A DNA stretch of 13,390 nucleotides from positions 1 to 13,390 of the forward strand of contig CAZWAP010000058.1 in the NCBI GenBank assembly GCA_964632005.1. The letters are read 5' to 3'. The position numbers were made by a program, and so were the translations under genes. Below are positions 7,599-13,390 of the stretch, piece after piece (the first letter of the stretch is position 1; each line of letters begins with the position of its first letter). The notes under the pieces were generated by a model that was not told where the DNA came from, ran no database searches, and saw only the letters and a list, made by a program, of their open reading frames with translations. The DNA is from CAZWAP01 sp964632005. Lineage in GTDB: Bacteria > Planctomycetota > Phycisphaerae > Sedimentisphaerales > Anaerobacaceae.

Positions 7599-8087
7599 AT
7601 GGACAACCCCAATATCAACAGCCCCACCCCTCGCAGGCCGGCTCAACCGGCCCCACCCAGGGACGACGCGGACAAGCCGATTCCCTTGCCCCCGGACGAC
7701 CTTGACAAACCAATCCCTTTGGAGAGCGGCCCGGCCCCAAAAACCGGAATCTCGCACGCCCCGCTGAACCTCGGAGGAGGCCCCGCCGCCAAGCCTGCCC
7801 CTAAGGTCCAGCTCCCAAGGCCCGCCGCCAAGCCTGCCCCTAAGGTCCAGCTCCCAAGGCCCGCCGCCAAGGCCCCGGCCGCCAGGCTCGCCTCTACGGA
7901 CCGAATCACCGGGGTAAAGACCTTCTTCACAAAACTTCACCCGGGAGCGATCCAGTTCCTCGACGAACAGATCAACAACTGGCTCAAGCAGAATCCAGGT
8001 GTCGTCGTCAAGCGCACAAACATCACGACCGGCGAGATTCAGGCCAAAAAAACCGAGCCCAATATCATAATTACCATCTGGTATTAG
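7599..8087 (+). CDS. Small protein with Pro-rich repeat linker and unrecognised C-terminal domain
   Basis: The protein has 162 residues, with a good ribosome site TGGGAG (7586-7591) seven bases before the ATG. Residues 1-100 are disordered and rich in Pro, Ala, Lys and Asp, with DKPIPL twice (25-30, 36-41) and PAAKPAPKVQLPR twice in tandem (62-87). Residues about 104-162 look like a compact alpha/beta domain (FFTKLHPGAIQFLDEQINNW, then VVKRTNITTGEI, then EPNIIITIWY at the end). I cannot name the domain. There is no signal peptide or membrane segment. It lies 159 bp after the secretin gene on the same strand; that gap contains a CCGGG/CCCGG hairpin (7465-7479) without a T-run and no clear promoter, so cotranscription is possible. 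Confidence 0.8.
   Translation: MDNPNINSPTPRRPAQPAPPRDDADKPIPLPPDDLDKPIPLESGPAPKTGISHAPLNLGGGPAAKPAPKVQLPRPAAKPAPKVQLPRPAAKAPAARLASTDRITGVKTFFTKLHPGAIQFLDEQINNWLKQNPGVVVKRTNITTGEIQAKKTEPNIIITIWY
7782..7871 (+). repeat. Perfect 39-bp tandem direct repeat within the small-protein gene
   Basis: Bases 7782-7820 and 7821-7859 are identical, and a 12-bp start of a third copy follows (7860-7871). Each unit encodes PAAKPAPKVQLPR. Complete identity, including third codon positions, indicates recent duplication and a locus able to expand or contract by slippage. Confidence 0.95.
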
Positions 8088-8132
8088 TCACCGGGCCGGC
8101 ACGCTGGCTGTCAGTTGAGTCAGTAGGTGTGC

Positions 8133-8161
8133 GCCACCGGCGCCGTCAGGCCGCTGGTGGC
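8133..8161. terminator. Hairpin between convergent genes
   Basis: GCCACC (8133-8138) pairs with GGTGGC (8156-8161), extended inward by GGCG with CGCT (one G-T pair) to a 10-bp stem around a 9-nt loop. It sits in the 97-bp gap where the plus-strand small-protein gene and the minus-strand ENVGW gene converge. There is no T-run on either strand. Position favours transcript ending or 3'-end protection for one or both genes. Confidence 0.4.
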
Positions 8162-8184
8162 ATCGCCGATTTGCCTGCGGGACT

Positions 8185-8877
8185 CTACAGATCTTCGAAA
8201 GGCCAGTCCTCCGGGCACTCCTGCAGCCACTTCTCGGCGAGCGTGCAGTAGTCTGCGAAATCAACGTCGTTGCTGCCGTCGAAGTCGGCTTCAAGGCCAG
8301 GACCGGTATCGAGCCACAGCCCGGAGAATCTCAAGAGGTCATCGTAGTCAACGATGCAGGTCGGCGTCGGCGAGTATGGCACCCACGAGGTCCGGACCTT
8401 GAACGGGAAAAGCCCGGTAGAGCGGAAATGAATCCAGCCGACGTTCTCGCCCCACGCCCAGCCGTTGAAATAACCCTCTTCGTCAATAGTCACGCCATAG
8501 CGATTCGGGTCGCCTGGCACATTCGGCTCGAAGTTTATCCAGCCGACGTTCTCACCCCAGGCATAACCCGTCAGCACGCCGGCGCCGTCGTTGGTCAGAC
8601 CGTAATCCACCTGGCTGCAGCTCGAGGTATTCTCGCACGACAGACTTATCCAGCCGATATTCTCCGCCCATATATAGCCTGTGAGCTTAAGCTCCTCTAC
8701 CTGGACCCCCGGGCCGCCTTCGCCCAGAGGTTCGGCGTTCAGCCAGCCGACGTTTTCGCCCCAGGCGTACTGACTGCTGTTGTTGTTCGGGTCGATGTTC
8801 TCGGCGTGCACCATACTGCAGGTGATTGCCCCGCAGACCAGGCAAAGCATCATTCCTTTAAGGGATTTTTCACTCAT
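8185..8877 (-). CDS. Secreted ENVGW-repeat protein with dockerin-like C-terminus
   Basis: The protein has 230 residues. A signal peptide is evident (KSLKG, then a hydrophobic core, then MVHA with cleavage likely before E26). Four repeats follow: YAWGENVGWLN (37), YIWAENIGWIS (68), YAWGENVGWIN (105) and WAWGENVGWIH (140), spaced 31-37 residues apart. Such aromatic repeats occur in many secreted bacterial proteins of unknown function. The end (about 176-218) resembles a paired EF-hand or dockerin module: VDYDDLLRFSGLWL, then ADFDGSNDVDFADYCTLAEKWL split across the loop and helix, with D198, D200 and D206 as likely calcium ligands; the first half lacks its loop. Cysteines are few. Its leader carries the structured element at 8909-8981. 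It is probably extracellular or surface-attached; the ligand is unknown. Confidence 0.82.
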   Translation of the reverse strand: MSEKSLKGMMLCLVCGAITCSMVHAENIDPNNNSSQYAWGENVGWLNAEPLGEGGPGVQVEELKLTGYIWAENIGWISLSCENTSSCSQVDYGLTNDGAGVLTGYAWGENVGWINFEPNVPGDPNRYGVTIDEEGYFNGWAWGENVGWIHFRSTGLFPFKVRTSWVPYSPTPTCIVDYDDLLRFSGLWLDTGPGLEADFDGSNDVDFADYCTLAEKWLQECPEDWPFEDL

Positions 8878-8908
8878 TCTGAACCTGTTTTCTGATACGG
8901 CCCACTCA

Positions 8909-8981
8909 GTTGAAAGTCGCGCGTAGCCCGGCAGCCCTCTGCTACCGATGCAGCTTCTGCGGTCCCCGATGGACTTTCAAC
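8909..8981 (-). ncRNA. Candidate structured RNA, 73 nt, closed by a perfect 10-bp stem
   Basis: GTTGAAAGTC (8909-8918) and GACTTTCAAC (8972-8981) are exact inverted copies bracketing 53 nt. Inside, read on the minus strand, are two hairpins: GCAG-AAG-CTGC (8950-8960) and GGTAGC-AGAGG-GCTGCC (8930-8946), giving a three-way-junction outline. The second hairpin needs a U-G pair that forms only on the minus strand; on the plus strand it would be an A-C mismatch. It lies between two minus-strand genes, 31 bases before the ENVGW gene's ATG and 6 bases after the Hcp-like gene's stop. It could be a leader regulator, a 3'-end stabiliser of the upstream transcript or a dispersed repeat. It loosely recalls but does not match the c-di-GMP-I consensus. 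Confidence 0.5.
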
Positions 8982-8987
8982 GGCGCA

Positions 8988-9659
8988 TTACGAACGAGGG
9001 CTCTCCCAGTTATCCTCGGATTCGATCCCGTCCGGCTCCCACGTCCACCTGATCTTGCGGTACGTGAAGGAAACACTTTCCAGCCGGGGGTAAGATGTCC
9101 TGATATCCACGATAAGTCCGTCCTCCAGCCTGATCGTGTAGGTGTGCACCTCTGTACCCATCTTGTCTATGAGATAGAACCTGATCATTACCTCGGTTAA
9201 ATGCTCATTCGTGCTTAGCGCCTGATAGAGCTTGGGGCTCGATTTGTCGGTGGTTTTGACAATAGTCAGGGGCGCGTGCACCCGCCTGCCGGTCGGCAGA
9301 CCGCTCAGGGAATCGAGAGCGATACTGATATCGTGTTCGTATCCCAGAATCTCAATGGTCCCCTCTCTGCCTTGTTGCTCGCAGCTTCCCTCGATGGTGC
9401 CCTGGTTTTCACCGGTAAGTTGCATGTTGATTGACGCCCACGGGCCAGGGTCGCGGTAAATCGGCATCGAGTCGTTGCTCGCCGGCGATGCCGATGCAAC
9501 CTTGCTGTAGATCTCGTCCAGTGTATGCATCGTCGGCCCCGGCGGGTCGTTCGGCTCCAGCTTACCCGCAAATACACCGAAGCCAAACACCGCCCCAACT
9601 ACAAGGACCAGTACCGCCCCGACAAATTTCGCGCCGGTCCCTTTCTCTTTCGCCTCCAT
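8988..9659 (-). CDS. Hcp-family protein with N-terminal membrane anchor or signal
   Basis: The protein has 223 residues from the ATG at 9659, chosen because GGGAGG (9668-9673) lies 8 bases upstream; an in-frame reading to 9779 adds residues without family character. Residues 11-31 are one hydrophobic segment, either a signal peptide or an uncleaved anchor, followed by a linker with PPGPTMHTLDEIY. Residues about 75-213 match the Hcp tube-protein fold: GTIEGSCEQQGREGTIEILG, then GRRVHAPLTIVKTTDKSSPK, then YTIRLEDGLIVDI, and VSFTYRKIRWTWE at the end. Classical Hcp forms hexameric rings of the type VI secretion tube and has no signal sequence. No type VI sheath, baseplate or ATPase gene is in the window, so a different exported role is likely. 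Confidence 0.85.
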   Translation of the reverse strand: MEAKEKGTGAKFVGAVLVLVVGAVFGFGVFAGKLEPNDPPGPTMHTLDEIYSKVASASPASNDSMPIYRDPGPWASINMQLTGENQGTIEGSCEQQGREGTIEILGYEHDISIALDSLSGLPTGRRVHAPLTIVKTTDKSSPKLYQALSTNEHLTEVMIRFYLIDKMGTEVHTYTIRLEDGLIVDIRTSYPRLESVSFTYRKIRWTWEPDGIESEDNWESPRS

Positions 9660-9827
9660 GTTCTTATCCTCCCAAAAGTATCGCCCCATTGTCTTCTTCG
9701 ACCAAACTGCGCGCAGATACCAGAGGTGTGCATTGATCACTGAAGACCTTGGTGTCCCCGCGGAGCCTATGGGGCACAAGAACCGCAGCTTTCGCCGCTT
9801 TTCCTCTGAGTTGTGTCCTGCAAGCTC

Positions 9828-9856
9828 ATCTTAACTCTTGGCCCTGCAAAACTCAA
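9828..9856 (-). promoter_or_regulatory. Tentative promoter for the Hcp-like gene in the divergent gap
   Basis: On the minus strand TTGAGT (9851-9856) and TAAGAT (9828-9833) are 17 bp apart, each matching four consensus positions. This would give a leader of about 160 nt. The 367-bp gap between the Hcp-like gene and rpsB holds no gene that I can support; apart from this and the rpsB promoter I see only a GTCTTC/GAAGAC inverted pair (9691-9696, 9742-9747). Confidence 0.3.
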
Positions 9857-9932
9857 GGAAAAAAGACCGAGGATGGCCTGCGATGCGCAAAATGCCGCCA
9901 TATTTAGAGAAAAATTCTTCGCACAAAATCCC

Positions 9933-9961
9933 TTGACACCGAGCCCGGGTTGCAGTATTTT
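9933..9961 (+). promoter_or_regulatory. Sigma70-type promoter of the rpsB-tsf-pyrH-frr operon
   Basis: A consensus TTGACA (9933-9938) is followed after exactly 17 bp by TATTTT (9956-9961). Transcription should begin near 9968, giving a leader of about 59 nt before the rpsB GTG. Confidence 0.8.
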
Positions 9962-9974
9962 GCGCTGTTCGGGC

Positions 9975-9991
9975 ATCCGCTGAGGGCGGAT
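9975..9991 (+). promoter_or_regulatory. Stem-loop in the rpsB leader
   Basis: ATCCGC (9975-9980) pairs perfectly with GCGGAT (9986-9991) around a TGAGG loop, within about ten bases of the predicted transcript start. Ribosomal protein S2 represses its own operon through the rpsB leader in several bacteria. Whether this short hairpin serves that purpose here is inference; it could simply stabilise the 5' end. Confidence 0.4.
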
Positions 9992-10026
9992 TGTGTGTGG
10001 TTTTGTGGCCTGTTTGGAGATGTTTC

Positions 10027-10914
10027 GTGGCTAAGCAGCTTGCTCGTGAACTTATTAACGCAGGAGTGCACTTCGGACACGGCGTGAGCCGATGGAACCC
10101 GAAGGTTGCCCCTTTTATTTTTGCCAGGCGCGGAAATATCCACATAATCGACGTCAAGCAGACGCTACGGGGCCTGCTGATAGCCAAGAAACTGCTGGCT
10201 GCGGTCGTCTCCGAAGGCAAGGATGTCCTCTTCGTTGGCACCAAACGCCAGGCCCAGGAGGCTGTCGAGGCCGCAGCGAAAAAGTGTGGTATGCACTACG
10301 TCTCACACAGGTGGCTCGGAGGGATGCTTACCAACTTCAGAACCATACGCTCACAATTGCAGCGGCTCCAGGAGCTCGAGGCGATGGCCGAAGACGGCAC
10401 CCTCCAGACCGAAAGCAAAAAGCAGGCCTCCAGGCTCAAGCGTGAGATGCGCAGAATAGCCGCCAACCTCTCGGGCATCAGGAATATGTCCCGATTGCCC
10501 GGTGTCGTCGTCGTCGTCGACGCACGCAAGGAATATCTTGCCCTGCGGGAGGCCAGAAAGCTCGGCATCGCCACGATCGCGCTGCTCGATACGGACTCAG
10601 ACCCCGACAGCGTGGACGTGGCCATCCCCACCAACGACGATTCCATCAGGGCGATCGAGTTGATACTAAACGAGCTGGTCGATGCCGTCGCCATCGGAAA
10701 GACAATGGGCGCCGTGCGCCGAGAGCCCGCTCAGCGGCCGAAAAGGGTTCGCTCGAGACGACCGGCCCTGGCGCGCGCAGACGCACCCTCACAGCGCAGC
10801 GTCGGCCAGGGCGAAACCGCTGCCCCCGCCGAGCGCGATGCCGTGGCTAATTCGCAAGCAAACACCAAACAGACTCAGACCACCCAGAATGAAGCCGGCG
10901 AGCAAGCGACTTGA
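10027..10914 (+). CDS. rpsB: Ribosomal protein S2 (30S subunit) with extended C-terminal tail
   Basis: The protein has 295 residues. The start is GTG at 10027, preceded by GGAGA (10016-10020) at a six-base spacing, giving MAKQLARELINAGVHFGH, the normal S2 N-terminus; an in-frame reading from 9991 would run through the leader. Family landmarks are GVHFGH (13-18), RWNPKVAPFIFARRGNIHIID, FVGTKRQA (69-76), RWLGGMLTNF (95-104), LPGVVVVVDARKE and AIPTNDDS. The conserved body ends near residue 230. The remaining 65 residues are a basic, then Gln/Ala/Thr-rich tail with no fold that I recognise. S2 binds the small-subunit body near S1. It is first in an operon of translation genes. Confidence 0.96.
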   Translation: MAKQLARELINAGVHFGHGVSRWNPKVAPFIFARRGNIHIIDVKQTLRGLLIAKKLLAAVVSEGKDVLFVGTKRQAQEAVEAAAKKCGMHYVSHRWLGGMLTNFRTIRSQLQRLQELEAMAEDGTLQTESKKQASRLKREMRRIAANLSGIRNMSRLPGVVVVVDARKEYLALREARKLGIATIALLDTDSDPDSVDVAIPTNDDSIRAIELILNELVDAVAIGKTMGAVRREPAQRPKRVRSRRPALARADAPSQRSVGQGETAAPAERDAVANSQANTKQTQTTQNEAGEQAT

Positions 10915-10928
10915 ATCTGCCCCGGCCG

Positions 10929-10997
10929 TTCGGAGTCGCCGAAACCACCCCCGACGGGGCACGTACCCGGCGGAAGCGGATGCCTGCGCCGCCGGTA
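10929..10997 (+). promoter_or_regulatory. Hairpins between rpsB and tsf
   Basis: The 164-bp gap holds TTCGG/CCGAA (10929-10933 with 10939-10943). It also holds a longer stem in which TACC-C-GGCGG (10964-10973) pairs with CCGCCGGTA (10989-10997), nine pairs and one bulged C. Neither is followed by a T-run. They could be an attenuator, an RNA-processing site or a partial terminator that sets the S2 to EF-Ts ratio. Confidence 0.4.
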
Positions 10998-11078
10998 TCA
11001 CCGGGGTAATCTTGCGGTCGCTTCGAGATTCCGGGAACAGCTTACAGTAAAGTAAAGAACAGCACAGGAGTACACAAG

Positions 11079-11945
11079 ATGGCCGAAATCGCAGCGTCTG
11101 CCGTGATGAAGCTCAGGAAAATCAGTGGACAGGGAATGATGGACTGCAAAAAGGCCCTTGAAGAAGCTGGCGGCGACCTTGATGCAGCACTCGACCTGCT
11201 CAGGAAAAAGGGACTTGCAACCCTCTCGAAGCGAGCCGAACGGCAAACCTCCGAGGGCCTGGTAGTGGCGCGGGTAGCCGAGGACGCGAAGCGGGCCGTG
11301 ATGGCTACTCTCTGCTGTGAGACTGATTTCGTGGCCAAGAGCGACGAATTCGCCGCCGCCGCCCGCAGGTTACTCGACTACGCAGAGGCCTGTCCGGCCG
11401 ACCAGGGCGCTGAGAACCTCGCCGAGACAGAGCTCGACGGAAAGAAGTTCAGCCAGATTATCACCGAGACCGTCAGCAAGACCGGTGAAAAGATACAGAT
11501 TGGCGATTATCGGAGATTCGCGGTTGAGGGGCCTGGCCTGATCAGCCAGTATGTTCACTTCAACAAGAAGGTCGGCACGCTCGTCCAGGTCCGGACCAGT
11601 GATGACGCCACTGCCGCCGCGGACCCGGTAAAGCAGGTCGCCAGCGAGATAGCTATGCACATAACCGCCACCAAGCCCATAGCGATTGACAGAAACGGCA
11701 TCGACGCCGAGACTATCGAACGTGAAAAGGCAATCTTCGCCGAACAGGTCAAAAACAAGCCGCCCCAGATAATCGAGAAAATCGTCGAGGGCAAAATCAA
11801 TAAGTTCTTTGCCGAGAATTGCTTGCTGGAGCAGCGCTTTGTAAAGGACGACAGCAAATCCGTTCGCCAGGTCCTGGCCGAGGCAGCCCGGCAGGCCGGT
11901 GGCGAGGCCGAAATCGTGGAGTTCGTGCGGTTCGAGGTCGGCTGA
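11079..11945 (+). CDS. tsf: Elongation factor Ts
   Basis: EF-Ts exchanges GDP for GTP on EF-Tu. The protein has 288 residues, a normal length, with an N-terminal UBA-like domain (about 4-45: VMKLRKISGQGMMDCKKALE). The core contact motif CCETDFVAKSDEF follows, with TDFV at 82-85; it inserts beside the EF-Tu nucleotide site. Later markers are ALEEAGGDLDAALDLLRKKG and, near the C-terminus, CLLEQRFVKDDSKSVRQVL. AGGAG (11066-11070) lies eight bases before the ATG. It stands between rpsB and pyrH, the usual order. A double cysteine (C79-C80) replaces the more common NS before ETDF. Confidence 0.97.
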   Translation: MAEIAASAVMKLRKISGQGMMDCKKALEEAGGDLDAALDLLRKKGLATLSKRAERQTSEGLVVARVAEDAKRAVMATLCCETDFVAKSDEFAAAARRLLDYAEACPADQGAENLAETELDGKKFSQIITETVSKTGEKIQIGDYRRFAVEGPGLISQYVHFNKKVGTLVQVRTSDDATAAADPVKQVASEIAMHITATKPIAIDRNGIDAETIEREKAIFAEQVKNKPPQIIEKIVEGKINKFFAENCLLEQRFVKDDSKSVRQVLAEAARQAGGEAEIVEFVRFEVG

Positions 11946-12017
11946 CGCACCCCTTTGCGGCTCGCCGGCAGGGCCGTCTCGCCAGGCCTTGATAAACGAG
12001 GTAGCGCGTACAAAAAA

Positions 12018-12734
12018 ATGGCCGAGAGCGAATACAAGCGCGTGTTGTTGAAGCTTTCCGGCGAGAGTTTCTGCCAGGCGGGCCAATATGGAATCGACGG
12101 GCCGGCAATAGAGTCGATCGCCGAAAGAATCGCCCAGATCGGCCGGCTCGGCCCCCAGGTGGCAGTCGTCGTCGGGGCCGGAAACTTCATCCGCGGCCAG
12201 GCATTCTCCGAAGCCAGCCACATACCCAGGAACACCGCCGATTATATGGGAATGCTCGCTACCATCATAAACGCCTGCGCACTACAGGAGACTCTCGAAA
12301 AACTCGGCCAGCCCGCGAGGGTCCTCAGTGCGATTGAGGTCAACGCATTGTGTGAGCCCTTCATCCGCAGAAAGGCCTTATGGCACCTTGAGAACGGACG
12401 GGTCACCATCCTTGCCGGAGGGACCGGAAATCCCTTCTTCACCACCGATACCGCCGCGGCGCTGAGGGCCTCAGAGCTCGATGCCCAGTTGCTCATCAAG
12501 GCGACCAAAGTCGACGGGGTCTATAGCGACGACCCCGTGGAAAATCCTGATGCTCAGCTCCTCGAGAGGCTCTCCTACGACCAGGTCATCACCAGAGATC
12601 TGAGGGTGATGGACCACGCCGCGATCAGCCTCTGCCGCGAAAACAATATCCCGATTATTGTGCTGAACATCTTCAAAGCCGGAAACATTGCGGACGCACT
12701 CGCCGGCCGAAAGGTTGGTACCCTAATCTGTTGA
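12018..12734 (+). CDS. pyrH: UMP kinase (uridylate kinase)
   Basis: This hexameric bacterial UMP kinase converts UMP and ATP to UDP and ADP in pyrimidine nucleotide synthesis. The protein has 238 residues from the ATG at 12018, the usual length. Motifs are KLSGES (12-17), GAGNFIRG (53-60; the family usually has GGGN), DYMGMLAT (75-82), GGTGNPFFTTDTA (134-146) and KATKVDGVYSDDP for nucleotide binding. An in-frame TTG at 11955 would add 21 residues without family character. The ribosome site is poor: the nearest GAGG (11998-12001) is 16 bases from the ATG, with a run of A just before it. Translational coupling to tsf, 72 bp upstream, may compensate. Confidence 0.95.
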   Translation: MAESEYKRVLLKLSGESFCQAGQYGIDGPAIESIAERIAQIGRLGPQVAVVVGAGNFIRGQAFSEASHIPRNTADYMGMLATIINACALQETLEKLGQPARVLSAIEVNALCEPFIRRKALWHLENGRVTILAGGTGNPFFTTDTAAALRASELDAQLLIKATKVDGVYSDDPVENPDAQLLERLSYDQVITRDLRVMDHAAISLCRENNIPIIVLNIFKAGNIADALAGRKVGTLIC

Positions 12735-12749
12735 ATCCGGAGACCGCAT

Positions 12750-13310
12750 ATGCCCACGAGAGAAATACTCGCACAGGCCGAAGCCAGGATGGAAAAGGCA
12801 ATCGACGCCCTGCACGAAGAGTTCAAGGCCCTCAGAACGGGACGGGCCTCCACGGCCCTGGTCGAAAATATAAAGGTAGACTACTACGGCACGCCCACTC
12901 CGTTAAAGCAAATGGCAACCCTCGCAACGCCGCAGTTCGATATGATCGTAATCAAACCCTTCGATCCCGCCTCCATAAAAGAAATCGAAAGGGCAATAAG
13001 AAGCAGCGACCTGAGCATTGCCCCGATCATCGACGGAAAGATCATAAGGCTCAACATACCGCCGCTTAGCGAGGAAAGAAGAAAACAACTCGTCCAGCAG
13101 GCCAAACAGACCGGCGAGCAAACCAAGGTCGGCATCCGAAACGTCAGAAGGGATGCTATTAAGCAGCTCGAAAAACAGCAGAAGGACAAAATCATCACGG
13201 AAGACGACCTCCAGCACGGCAAGAAGCTCGTCGACGACAAGACCAGGGAGTATACCGACAAGGTTGACCAGATCGTCAAGCACAAGGCCGACGAGATAAT
13301 GCTCGACTGA
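12750..13310 (+). CDS. frr: Ribosome recycling factor
   Basis: RRF with EF-G splits the post-termination ribosome so that it can be reused. The protein has 186 residues, the standard length. The three-helix-bundle sequence includes LRTGRAS (28-34), VDYYGTPTPLKQMA, IKPFDPASIKEIERAI and the highly conserved LNIPPLSEERR (101-111), followed by KVGIRNVRRDA. GGAG (12739-12742) lies seven bases before the ATG and 15 bp separate it from pyrH, so it is the last visible gene of the operon. Confidence 0.97.
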   Translation: MPTREILAQAEARMEKAIDALHEEFKALRTGRASTALVENIKVDYYGTPTPLKQMATLATPQFDMIVIKPFDPASIKEIERAIRSSDLSIAPIIDGKIIRLNIPPLSEERRKQLVQQAKQTGEQTKVGIRNVRRDAIKQLEKQQKDKIITEDDLQHGKKLVDDKTREYTDKVDQIVKHKADEIMLD

Positions 13311-13334
13311 TCGGCGCTTCAGGTGGCAGTGAAC

Positions 13335-13349
13335 CGACCCTTTTGGTCG
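13335..13349 (+). terminator. Weak hairpin after frr
   Basis: CGACC (13335-13339) pairs with GGTCG (13345-13349) around a CTTTT loop, 25 bases past the frr stop. No T-run follows. It may be a weak end signal for the operon. The rest of the tail to 13390 shows nothing that I can support. Confidence 0.25.
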
Positions 13350-13390
13350 TGTCCATCGTATGCAATTGTGGCTCTTGGCGTGGCACGCTT

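Noticed and set aside
8909..8981. Inverted repeat considered as insertion-sequence ends or a rho-independent terminator
   Set aside because: Only 53 nt lie between the arms, no transposase or target duplication is present, and no T-run follows on either strand.
8909..8981. Call of the element as a c-di-GMP-I riboswitch
   Set aside because: The GGCAAACC and ACGCAAAGCC core motifs are not present; only a partial resemblance near GGGCTACG is seen.
8988..9659. Hcp-like gene taken as proof of a type VI secretion locus
   Set aside because: No sheath, VgrG, baseplate or ClpV gene occurs in the window, and the protein has an N-terminal export or anchor segment.
9767..9976. Minus-strand frame in the gap before rpsB
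   Set aside because: It overlaps the clear rpsB promoter, has no ribosome site and resembles no family.

Overview
The window is GC-rich bacterial chromosome made of two blocks of core metabolism and translation genes around a block of cell-envelope and secreted proteins. The organism is probably a member of the Planctomycetota, perhaps Phycisphaerae or Sedimentisphaerales. That inference rests on a secreted repeat protein ending in a dockerin-like D-x-D half-repeat with 'WL' helices, an anchored Hcp-like protein with a PPGPTMHTLDEIY linker, and a lipoprotein secretin standing alone. No rRNA or other marker in the window settles it.

Left block (1-4818). A sigma70-type promoter (112-141) leads into a TPP riboswitch (189-363) with an unusually large, branched P3a arm. 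Next come thiS, thiG and thiH, which build the thiazole half of thiamine by the oxygen-independent ThiH route. On the opposite strand rimO (S12 methylthiotransferase) is followed closely by pgsA (CDP-alcohol phosphatidyltransferase), converging on thiH.

Middle block (4880-9659). A near-consensus promoter drives a lipoprotein secretin with a TolA-like Ala/Lys/Glu-rich coiled coil of about 220 residues fused behind the secretin domain. After it lies a small protein with a Pro-rich repeat linker and a compact C-terminal domain that I cannot name. Converging on these from the minus strand are an anchored, exported Hcp-family protein, then a secreted protein with four ENVGW repeats and a dockerin-like end. 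Between those two minus-strand genes sits a 73-nt element closed by a perfect 10-bp stem. Its internal pairing works better on the minus strand, so it is a candidate structured RNA in the leader of the ENVGW gene. No ATPase, inner-membrane platform, pseudopilin, sheath or baseplate genes are present, so the secretin and the Hcp-like protein are both orphans here.

Right block (9933-13310). A textbook promoter (TTGACA, 17 bp, TATTTT) starts the classic rpsB-tsf-pyrH-frr order: ribosomal protein S2, EF-Ts, UMP kinase and ribosome recycling factor. S2 starts at GTG and has a long hydrophilic C-terminal tail. Both the rpsB leader and the rpsB-tsf gap contain hairpins.

Bases 1-111 and 13311-13390 hold no convincing gene.
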